Assembly: GCA_029936315.1 (NCBI GenBank)
Contig: JAPYTD010000028.1
Location: forward strand, 1 to 56,260
Source of the DNA: Planctomycetota bacterium
GTDB taxonomy: Bacteria > Planctomycetota > UBA1135 > UBA2386
Length of the DNA: 56,260 bases
Direction of reading: 5' to 3'
Position 1 is the first letter of the stretch. Each line of letters begins with the position of its first letter. A program made the translations under genes and the position numbers. The notes under the pieces are model-generated. The model was not told where the DNA came from and did no database searches. It worked only from the letters and a program-made list of their open reading frames with translations. Shown here in pieces: positions 42,691 through 50,280 of this stretch.

Positions 42691-43464
42691 CTATTCCCTC
42701 TCATCCTCCGGCGTCGAGTCATATGCCAGACGACTATCGCTATCTGGGTCCCGACCGCGGATCTCGGTGACGAACGTGCCAAGCACGTTACCACCCATGT
42801 CAGCCAGCGTGCGCACCGCGTCACGGGACTGCTTCTTCTGTGAATGCTCAAGGCGAATCACCATCACGGTGCCATCCGCCGCAGCCGACAACACACCGGC
42901 GTCCGTCGACGGCAACACCGGCGGCGCATCGATCACGACGTATTGGAAGTTCTCTTTGAGCCGCTGCACCAACTGCTCGAGGCGCGACGAGGAGAGTACT
43001 TCCGCTGGATTGTCGACTCGCGACCCGGCGCCGAGCAGCATCAGCTGGCGATAGCCCGCGGGACGCAGCAGCTTGTCGACCGGCTCATGACCCAACAGCA
43101 CATCCGTCAGCCCCGCTTCGGCGTTGAGGTTGAGGAAGCGCTCACAACTCGGGCGGCGCAGGTCTGCGTCGACGATGACGACTCGATGGCGCTCGAGCTC
43201 GGCAAACGCCATGGCCAAGTTCAGCGCGGCAATGGTCTTGCCCTCACCGCGCACAGCTGACGAAACGACTAGCGTCTTCGGCTCGCCATCCGGGTTCATT
43301 GCCACCAGGCGGTTGCGCAGGCCGCGCACCTGTTCGGCACGGAACCCAGCTGGGTCGTGGAACATGACCAGGTACGGATTCACCGACTGGTCGACGACGA
43401 CGACCATGTCTTTGTCAAACCCAGCAGCTTCAGCTTGGTTGGCGGCTTTCTTGCGACGGAACAT
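42691..43464 (-). CDS. CpsD/ParA-like P-loop ATPase (BY-kinase fold)
   Basis: The ATG at 43464 gives 257 residues. The Walker A is SAVRGEGKT (69-77), Walker A' VVIVDADLRRPS (95-106) and Walker B YVVIDAPP, the trio of bacterial tyrosine kinases such as CpsD and Wzc. FRAEQVRGLRNRL matches the helix before the P-loop of that family. The C-terminus (SRLAYDSTPEDERE) has one Tyr, not the Tyr cluster that is the phosphorylation target, and no Wzz-type membrane partner is adjacent. It may act as a ParA-like switch rather than an exopolysaccharide kinase. It begins an operon with the coiled-coil and actin genes. Confidence 0.85.
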   Translation of the reverse strand: MFRRKKAANQAEAAGFDKDMVVVVDQSVNPYLVMFHDPAGFRAEQVRGLRNRLVAMNPDGEPKTLVVSSAVRGEGKTIAALNLAMAFAELERHRVVIVDADLRRPSCERFLNLNAEAGLTDVLLGHEPVDKLLRPAGYRQLMLLGAGSRVDNPAEVLSSSRLEQLVQRLKENFQYVVIDAPPVLPSTDAGVLSAAADGTVMVIRLEHSQKKQSRDAVRTLADMGGNVLGTFVTEIRGRDPDSDSRLAYDSTPEDERE

Positions 43465-43685
43465 GCAGTGGTGGCGTGCGGACTGCCGCACAACGGTTTT
43501 TCGGATGTCTGGAGGGGCACACTTGCCACAGACTTGATGCGATGTCGGAAACGAGACGCCCCGGCAAGGTCAAATACCTAGCTGGGCGCCGGAAGTGCCG
43601 ATGGGATTGGACACTTCGACTCGGTGTGGCCCCACAACTTTGCATTGCATAGTTTGCACTGTATAGCAATTTGGAATCGCGGAGG
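43465..43685 (-). promoter_or_regulatory. Upstream region of actin operon
   Basis: About 220 non-coding bases, AT-rich near 43640-43675, with several TTTGCA/TTGCA blocks on the plus strand. This is the expected promoter region of the ATPase-coiled-coil-actin operon. No core promoter with good spacing was found. Confidence 0.4.
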
Positions 43686-43838
43686 CTATGGACAAAGCCG
43701 CCCGGCAAAACCACGCCCCTCAAACGAACCATCCGCGTTGAGGGTGAGCTGGAGCACTCCCAAGCCGATCCGGTAGCACTGGATACGGCCGTCATCGGCC
43801 AACTCTGCCACAACCGTGCTCGTGCTTGAGCGCGAAGA
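43686..43838 (-). pseudogene. C-terminal fragment of unknown protein
   Basis: A minus-strand frame without a plausible start reads VVAELADDGRIQCYRIGLG then VLQLTLNADGSFEGRGFAG and stops at 43686. The alternating hydrophobic pattern looks like a real beta-strand-rich C-terminus. It begins where the ketosynthase remnant on the other strand begins (about 43813), so both genes seem cut at the same point. Confidence 0.45.
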
Positions 43839-44298
43839 TCATGCGCGCGCCCGCGGAGCCAGGATCCTTGCTCGGGTCGGCAGCGGCGTGCGCGCGTTTG
43901 ACCCGAGCGCCAGCCGAGTCGGCCATGGAACGGGGAGCGAACACCTGGCCGAGAGCATGCACCAAGGCTTCGGCGAACAACTCGACACCGTCGTCAGTGC
44001 CGCCTCTGGGGCGCGCCGCGGGGACGCGCTCGAAGCGGAGCTGCTGCGGCACGTTCTGCCCAACGTTCCGCGCGTCTTGACCCCAAAGGCAGTCACTGGC
44101 GAGTTCGGCGGTGGCACGTTGGCGGCGGCCATGCTCGCTTTGGGCGGCTCGGACTTCGCGCTACCCGAAGGCTGCGGCCAGCCGGACCCAACCCTCAACA
44201 TCCGCATGCAGCCGGGCCCCGTTGTCACTAATCGCTTACTCTGTTCGGCCCATGGCGCCGGCGGCGTAAGTTCATGGATCATGCTCGAACAACCATGA
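43816..44298 (+). pseudogene. Ketosynthase (KAS/chain-length-factor-like) C-terminal remnant
   Basis: The frame opens after a stop at 43774 and becomes ketosynthase-like from VLVLEREDHARARGARILA onward. DTVVSAASGARRGDALEAE, then PKAVTGEFGGGTLAAAML (where KS enzymes carry TGH or GE), and LLCSAHGAGGVSSWIML are the expected C-terminal blocks. The N-terminal half with the active-site Cys is missing and was not found in any frame nearby. The GTG at 43816 could start a 160-residue product, but it would not be a condensing enzyme. Its stop overlaps the start of the halogenase-like gene (ATGA), typical of an operon for a polyketide- or fatty-acid-derived compound. Confidence 0.75.
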
Positions 44299-45845
44299 CA
44301 CACTCCGACTACGACCTGGTGATCCTGGGCGGTGGCCTCGCAGGTGGCTTGCTGGCGCGGCAGATGCGGTTGCAGCGACCGGATTTGCGCGTCTTGTGCC
44401 TCGAGCGTCAAACCGACACCGCGTTCAAAGTCGGCGAGGCGACCGTCGAGTTGTTCTCCAACTACATGGTGCGCAAGCTCGGCTTGACGACCTATCTCTA
44501 CGAGAACCATCTGCCTAAGAACGGCCTGCGCTTCTTCTTCGACAACGAACAGAAGAACGCACCCATCGAGCAGCTAAGCGAGATCGGCAGCTACGGCCTG
44601 CCGTTCCATCCAAGCTTCCAACTCGACCGCTCAACCTTCGAACGAGAGCTTCGCGACAGCAGCAGCAAACTCGGCGCAGACATCCTCGAAGGCTGCAAGG
44701 TCGAGCACGTCGAGTTCGGCGACCCACACCACAAAGTCACCTTTGCAGAGGGCTCCACCTCGCGCACCGTGACGACCAAGTGGGTTGTCGATGCAACCGG
44801 CCGCCAGAGCCTCTTAGCCAAGAAGCTCCATCTACGCGTGCCAGAAACCGAACACCGCTGCCTCGCATCCTGGGGTCGGCTGCGCAACGTCGTCGACCTC
44901 GACGGGCCGGACATCGACCAGGCCTGGCGCGACCGCGCGCGCAACACGTCGCGCCGGCTATCGACCGTGCACTTCATGCACAAGGGCTACTGGGTCTGGC
45001 TGATCCCGCTGCGTGGCGGCATCACCAGCGTCGGCATTGCCGGCGACACGCGACGCGTGCATCGCGACGTGCTGACGCGAGATGGCCTGCGCGACTTCCT
45101 ACACTCGCAACGCGCCTGCCGCGACCTGATCGGCGATGCCGAATGGCTCGATTTTGGCGCCTTGGGCCACCTTGCCTACGGCACCAAACAGTGGTTTGGG
45201 GATCGCTGGGCCGTGATCGGTGAAGCCGCGGCGTTCACGGATCCATTCTACAGCCCCGGCAGTGACTTCATCACGATCGCCAACGACTACGTCTGTGATC
45301 TGATCGCGCGCCAACACGACGGCGAGCACACCGAAGAACGACAGCGCCTCTACGACAGCTACCTGCAGTTCCGCTACAAGGCCAACCTGCCGCTGTATCG
45401 CGAGCAGTATGAGTTGTTCGGCAGCTACGAACTGATGTCGATCAAGTGGAACTTCGACATCGCTGCCTACTACGCGCTATGGGTCAACTCCTACATTCAG
45501 GACCTGCACCTCGACATTAGCGACCTTCGTCACGAGCTCCGACAGTCGACGTTCGTCATCAAGACGTTGGAGCGCTTCGGCAGTTTGTTCACCAAGACCG
45601 AGCGCAAGGTGTCCGGACAGGGCGACTACTTCCGCAAGAACCTCAACGAGATCGCGGAAGGACTCGGCGACCTCTCGTTCCCGCACGACGTGGGCAGGAT
45701 GGACCGCTCAGCCTCCGAAGCACACTCGCTTGACGCGTTCGCCAAGGCCCGCGCGCGTTGCTTTGCATTGCTCGGGCGGCCAGTCGGCGACGGCAAGCAC
45801 AGCTTTGTCGACTTCGTCAACGGCCGTGCGCTCGAGACCAACTAG
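44295..45845 (+). CDS. Flavin-dependent halogenase-like oxidoreductase
   Basis: The ATG at 44295 overlaps the ketosynthase remnant stop and gives 516 residues. The FAD-binding GGGLAGG (12-18) is at the N-terminus, and AVIGEAAAFTDPFYSPGSDF is the second flavin site. WVWLIP (233-238) is the WxWxIP signature of flavin-dependent halogenases, which block the monooxygenase reaction. FKVGEATVE near 50 lies where halogenases keep GEATxP. Halogenase-like enzymes next to ketosynthases are seen in clusters that modify carrier-bound aromatic or acyl chains. Actual halogenation is not proven. Its stop overlaps the convergent M28 peptidase stop by four bases. Confidence 0.85.
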   Translation: MTHSDYDLVILGGGLAGGLLARQMRLQRPDLRVLCLERQTDTAFKVGEATVELFSNYMVRKLGLTTYLYENHLPKNGLRFFFDNEQKNAPIEQLSEIGSYGLPFHPSFQLDRSTFERELRDSSSKLGADILEGCKVEHVEFGDPHHKVTFAEGSTSRTVTTKWVVDATGRQSLLAKKLHLRVPETEHRCLASWGRLRNVVDLDGPDIDQAWRDRARNTSRRLSTVHFMHKGYWVWLIPLRGGITSVGIAGDTRRVHRDVLTRDGLRDFLHSQRACRDLIGDAEWLDFGALGHLAYGTKQWFGDRWAVIGEAAAFTDPFYSPGSDFITIANDYVCDLIARQHDGEHTEERQRLYDSYLQFRYKANLPLYREQYELFGSYELMSIKWNFDIAAYYALWVNSYIQDLHLDISDLRHELRQSTFVIKTLERFGSLFTKTERKVSGQGDYFRKNLNEIAEGLGDLSFPHDVGRMDRSASEAHSLDAFAKARARCFALLGRPVGDGKHSFVDFVNGRALETN

Positions 45846-47602
45846 CGGCGGCGCCGCCGGCCACGCGACATCTGCCCCTTGTCGGTGCTAAACTCAACGA
45901 CCTTGTCGCCACGCTTGACCGCGATCTTGATCGTATCGCCCTTTGCCTCGCGGGCGAATTGGAACAACTGACGCATGCTGTCGAGCTGGCGTCCGTCCAC
46001 CTTGAACAGCTCATCGCCGTTGCGGATGCCAAGCTTGTGGGCGCGACCGTCCGGCTTGACTGACGCAAACTTGAGTCCGCTGAACTCGGCACCAAACCAA
46101 TTGCCGGCAAAGCCAGATGCCTGGCTGCGGCCACTGCGCCTCTGCGTGATGCCTTCTCGGTTCAGTATCTTGCCGAGGTTGGCCGTGCCCAGCGCCGCCA
46201 TTGCGATGACCGTTGCGGTGTGGCGCTGGTACTCTTCAATCGCGTTGTCAAACGTGTCCCACTGGGTGTGCCAGGTGTGCTGGAAGTAGTTCGCGCGCCC
46301 CTTGAGCCGCCAACCAAGCCCCGGAGCATTCACTGCGAGGAACGATGCGTGGTCACTGCCACCGCGGCCGCCGCCAATCTGCGCCACGGAACGCAACAGG
46401 AATACTGGCCCCTCAAAGTCGGCATCCGGCGCGGTCAGCAAGCGTGTCACTTGCGCAAACACTGGTTCCAGCTGTTTGTGCATCTTGTGCGTGACCGTCA
46501 GCGACTGGGCCCAGTTCGTGCCGGTGTCGTGGTTGAACACGGCCGACACCTTGGCCATATCGGTCCGGTGACGTTGCACGTAGCCTCGGCTGCCGAGCAG
46601 TCCCTGCTCCTCGCCCCCCCACAGGCAGAACTTGATCGTGCGTTTCGGCTTGGCACCGATGGCCATCAGGATTCGCGCGGCTTCCAACGTCGTCGCACTG
46701 CCCGTGCCGTTGTCGGTTGTGCCTTGCGCTTGATGCCAGCTGTCGAGGTGGGACGAAACGATCACGACCTCGTCCGGCTTCTTAGTGCCGGTCAGCGTCG
46801 CGATAACGTTGTGCAGTTTGATCGGGCCGCGACGGAACTCGTTTTGGATGTCGAACTGCGCGACAAGTTTCTTGTCACCTTCGAACAACTCCATCAGACG
46901 ATCGAAATCATCGGCACGCACCGCGATCTCTGGCATTGTCGGCATGTCTTCAAACTTCATGCGCGCGACTCGCGAGTTACCGAACACGCGCACACGCGTC
47001 GGGAATTGCGCGTTCGGATCCCGAGCGCGATAGACCAACCCCTTGGCACCGGCGTCAGAAATCCCCTTGCGCACTTCGGTGTTGGGCTTGCGTTTGGCGA
47101 TCACCCACTTGCCCTTGACTGCCGCCAATGCCTCATCGGAGTCGGCCGCCGGAACCGCGACGAAGCCGGCGGTCTGAAGACCATCGGTCGCGGCCGTCCA
47201 CGCCTCGGTGGCGACATACATGTCGAGTTCGATCGGCTCAATGATCCGGCCGATCCACTTGCCGCGGTTCCAGATCGTCTGCCACTCGCCCCACTGCTCA
47301 AGCTCGACCTCGATCCCCATGCTTTCAAACTCACTCTTCGCCCACAGGCAGGCCTTGGTGAAGTTGTCGGAGCCGGTCAGTCGGTGGCCGATCTTGCCGG
47401 TCATGTCGCGCAGGATTCTGTGCACCGAGCTGTTCTCGATGCCTTCCTTCTTGATGGCCTCGGCCATCTCGTTGGTCAGCGGCTGTGACTTTTGGGCCGC
47501 AACCGAGGCTTCTTGCGCAGAGGTTTCTTGCGCGAAGGCCGTCGAGACCAACAACGCAGATAGCAGGAACGGGGTGAGCAACGACAATCGCAGGATCAAC
47601 AT
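45842..47602 (-). CDS. Secreted M28 metallopeptidase with PDZ domain
   Basis: The 586-residue product has a signal peptide (MLILRLSLLTPFLLSALLVS, ending AFAQ). The two-zinc site of M28 aminopeptidases is complete: His and Asp in VSSHLDSWH and TTDNGTGSA, the catalytic/ligand Glu pair in WGGEEQG, Asp in NHDTGTN, and the last His in HTWHTQWDT. A PA-like insert (about 125-230) sits before the catalytic part. The C-terminal PDZ (about 480-570; SGLKFASVKPDGRAHKLGI) binds peptide ends, and the tail is Arg-rich. It would trim peptides outside the cytoplasm. Confidence 0.93.
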   Translation of the reverse strand: MLILRLSLLTPFLLSALLVSTAFAQETSAQEASVAAQKSQPLTNEMAEAIKKEGIENSSVHRILRDMTGKIGHRLTGSDNFTKACLWAKSEFESMGIEVELEQWGEWQTIWNRGKWIGRIIEPIELDMYVATEAWTAATDGLQTAGFVAVPAADSDEALAAVKGKWVIAKRKPNTEVRKGISDAGAKGLVYRARDPNAQFPTRVRVFGNSRVARMKFEDMPTMPEIAVRADDFDRLMELFEGDKKLVAQFDIQNEFRRGPIKLHNVIATLTGTKKPDEVVIVSSHLDSWHQAQGTTDNGTGSATTLEAARILMAIGAKPKRTIKFCLWGGEEQGLLGSRGYVQRHRTDMAKVSAVFNHDTGTNWAQSLTVTHKMHKQLEPVFAQVTRLLTAPDADFEGPVFLLRSVAQIGGGRGGSDHASFLAVNAPGLGWRLKGRANYFQHTWHTQWDTFDNAIEEYQRHTATVIAMAALGTANLGKILNREGITQRRSGRSQASGFAGNWFGAEFSGLKFASVKPDGRAHKLGIRNGDELFKVDGRQLDSMRQLFQFAREAKGDTIKIAVKRGDKVVEFSTDKGQMSRGRRRRR

Positions 47603-47814
47603 GCTTTGTTGAGTGTAGTCAGGGAGTGACTATCTGAGCAGGGTCGAGGGGGATTGCGAGGCGACCCCGGTCCCGAATGCGTCCCGTTCGGAAACACCAC
47701 AGCTCTGCGTGGCCACGATTACATCTCAGTCACAACTTGCGGCGCAGGGGTCATGCTCTGGCGTAACTGGTTCACCAATACCACGTAGTCAACCTTCTCG
47801 GTATCCTCGGTTCG

Positions 47815-48003
47815 GTGCTCGATTCGTGTCCATCCGACCGTCGCTACGAACTCGACCGCATCATCAACACACTACGCACCGCCCAACAAACGGCGGCTGG
47901 CGACAACCAGCAGGGCGTCATCGGCATACTCAACCTCGCTGGGGCGCGCATCGAGCGGTTCGCCAAGCTGGTCGAAAAATACGACACACCGACCGACCCG
48001 TAG
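47815..48003 (+). CDS. Possible small helical protein
   Basis: A GTG starts a 62-residue frame (MLDSCPSDRRYELDRIINTL and ILNLAGARIERFAKLVEKYD). The composition is protein-like, with two amphipathic helices, and it lies in a 400-base gap between the M28 gene and the sulfatase. No Shine-Dalgarno or known family was seen, so it may be a chance frame. The rest of the gap (47603-47814) holds nothing recognisable. Confidence 0.35.
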   Translation: MLDSCPSDRRYELDRIINTLRTAQQTAAGDNQQGVIGILNLAGARIERFAKLVEKYDTPTDP

Positions 48004-48010
48004 CCGCGCG

Positions 48011-50089
48011 CTACTGCATCTTGATGGCCGTGAACACGGTCTCGGCGTTGCTAGCGCCATAGCCCCACTGACGCATCCCGGTCCAAGCCGCTGGCATCGG
48101 CGCAGTGATACGCCTGCCAGCTGCAACGACAACGATCTCGTGTTTGTCGAAGTCAGCGTTCACCGTCAACTCGATCCCGGATTTGCCATCCCACTCGAAA
48201 CGGTCACTGGCCACGATCTTGTTCCATCGCGGGCCCATGATCACCAGGCGCTTGCGGGCGAACTCAAAACCACAACGCATCATTGCACCGCGCCCTTGCA
48301 GGCCTGAGACGATGATGAAGCCGTTCTGCCGCTGCTTGCCGGCGATCGACAGCATGCTGGTCGTCAAGGTCACGTTCGCCTTGGGTTCACAGAGCTTCAG
48401 CATGTAGCCACCCGGTGCGTTGGACCACATGCGATAGGCCTTGCCCTCGCGTTCAACCCGCGCAATCCCGCTCGTCAACGGGAACTCTCCGCCGCCCACG
48501 TTACCGGTGTCGTCGTTGTACTGTTGCCGCAACTCGACAAGACGTTGCTCAAGCTTCGACCGGATCGCCGCATAGTCCTTATTCTCGGCGATGTTGTTCA
48601 TCTCGTTCGGATCTTCTTCAAGATCGAACATCTCCCACGTGTCCCACTGCGGCTCGTAGTAGCGGACCAGCTTGTAGCGATCGGTGCGCACGCCGTACAT
48701 CGCCGGCACCATGTGCACGGCCTGGGATTCGTAATAGTGGTAGTAGATCGCGTCGCGGAACGGCTCCGTACCGGTCTTCTTGCTCATCACCGGCACGAGG
48801 CTGCGACCATGTGCGGCTGCGAGCGCCGGCGCACCGGCAAGATCGAGGAACGTCGGGCCGAAGTCGATGTTCTGCGTCAGCTGTTTCACTTCGCGCCCCG
48901 CGTCAAGATGACCTGGCCAGCTCATGACCAATGGCATGCGCAGGCTCTCTTCGTACATCCAGCGCTTGTCGTACCAACCGTGGTCGCCGAGGTAGAACCC
49001 CTGGTCCGAGCTGTAGATGACAATCGTGTTCTTCTTGACGTCTGGCCGCTCGTCGAGCCACGCCAACAGTTCGCCAACGGAGCGATCGACGCCGTTGACG
49101 CAACGCAGGTAGTTCTTCATGTAGCGTTGGTAGGCCCAGCGCACCCGCTCTTTGCCTTGCGGATCTTCGCGCAGGAACGCGGCGTTCTCCGATTCGAACG
49201 CCTTGTCCCAGCCAAGCAGTTGTGCGGGCGTCATGCGCTTCCTTTGCCCCAACCAGACCGCATCCGTGCCCTTGAGTTTGCTTGGATCCAACGGCGGCAC
49301 AATCAAGTCGTAGTGCAAGAACATGTGGTTGGCGATCGACATCTCCTGAGCCTTCGCCATCGGTCCACGTCCCTTGTAGTCATCGAACAAGGTCTCTGGC
49401 TCAGGAATCGGGCGATCGTTGAACAAGCCGAGATCTTCGGGCGCCGGCTGCCAGTTGCGGTGCGGTGCCTTGTGTTGGCACATCAACAAGAACGGCCGGT
49501 CCTCGTCGCGCTGATCCAACCACTCGAGCGACAGCTTGGTCGTCAGGTTGGTGGCGTGGCCCTCGATGCGCACGCGCTTCGTCGTCCTGCCGTTCTTGCC
49601 CTCGGGGTCGGGCACGATGAAGTCCGGGTTGTAGTAGTTGCCCTGGCCTGGAAAGACCATCCACTTGTCAAAGCCCTGCGGATCCGATGACAAGTGCCAC
49701 TTGCCGATCAGTGCCGTCTGGTAGCCGACCTTCTGCAACACCTTCGGGAACGTGATCTGGTCGCCATTGAAACGGTTGCCGTTGCGCATGAAGCCATTGG
49801 CGTGGCTATGCAGGCCGGTCAGAATCGTCGCGCGCGATGGGCCGCAGAGTGCGTTGCCGCAGAAGTTGTTGCGGAACAGTAGGCCTTCGCTCGCAAGACG
49901 ATCGATATGCGGTGTCTTGTTGACGCGCGAGCCGTAGGCACTGATCGCGTGCGAGGCGTGATCGTCGCTGAAGATGAAAATGATGTTCGGGCGCGACCCC
50001 GAGAGTGAGTCCTGCGCGGCGAGCGAGGACGTCTGCCCGAGCAGGCAGGCTAGACCGAGCAGGGACAGCAGAGTGGCATGGCTACGCAT
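48011..50089 (-). CDS. Secreted sulfatase with C-terminal beta domain
   Basis: The ATG at 50089 starts a signal peptide (LLSLLGLACLLGQTSSLAAQ); a longer frame to 50116 is not preferred. The 692-residue product has IIFIFSDDHASHAISAYGS with metal-binding Asp42 and Asp43, the CGPSR maturation motif (Cys82-Arg86), ALIGKWHL and IVIYSSDQGFYLGDHG. It is the standard CxPxR class, unlike the sulfatase at 14198. The catalytic part ends near 540. The last 150 residues form an extra beta-rich domain (TSMLSIAGKQRQNGFIIVS...) that may hold the substrate. Confidence 0.94.
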   Translation of the reverse strand: MRSHATLLSLLGLACLLGQTSSLAAQDSLSGSRPNIIFIFSDDHASHAISAYGSRVNKTPHIDRLASEGLLFRNNFCGNALCGPSRATILTGLHSHANGFMRNGNRFNGDQITFPKVLQKVGYQTALIGKWHLSSDPQGFDKWMVFPGQGNYYNPDFIVPDPEGKNGRTTKRVRIEGHATNLTTKLSLEWLDQRDEDRPFLLMCQHKAPHRNWQPAPEDLGLFNDRPIPEPETLFDDYKGRGPMAKAQEMSIANHMFLHYDLIVPPLDPSKLKGTDAVWLGQRKRMTPAQLLGWDKAFESENAAFLREDPQGKERVRWAYQRYMKNYLRCVNGVDRSVGELLAWLDERPDVKKNTIVIYSSDQGFYLGDHGWYDKRWMYEESLRMPLVMSWPGHLDAGREVKQLTQNIDFGPTFLDLAGAPALAAAHGRSLVPVMSKKTGTEPFRDAIYYHYYESQAVHMVPAMYGVRTDRYKLVRYYEPQWDTWEMFDLEEDPNEMNNIAENKDYAAIRSKLEQRLVELRQQYNDDTGNVGGGEFPLTSGIARVEREGKAYRMWSNAPGGYMLKLCEPKANVTLTTSMLSIAGKQRQNGFIIVSGLQGRGAMMRCGFEFARKRLVIMGPRWNKIVASDRFEWDGKSGIELTVNADFDKHEIVVVAAGRRITAPMPAAWTGMRQWGYGASNAETVFTAIKMQ

Positions 50090-50280
50090 GCCTGGATCGT
50101 CCCGTCTTAGATCCAAAAGATCGAGGCCAGACTAGCGACCGAGCCAGAGCGTGGCCCTTCACCGCATAAGGATAGCGGTGACCGGATCAAAGTACGCGCA
50201 CTGGGTGTGTATCGGGGCATCGCTACCAACACGGCCCGGCCCGGCTTCCGAGACGAACCCCGAACGCATACAGTAATCGC

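Noticed and set aside
46220-47488. 422-residue frame opposite the M28 peptidase
   Set aside because: The M28 zinc ligands on the other strand prove the coding strand.
48524-49690. 388-residue frame opposite the sulfatase
   Set aside because: Complement of conserved sulfatase motifs; no own motif.
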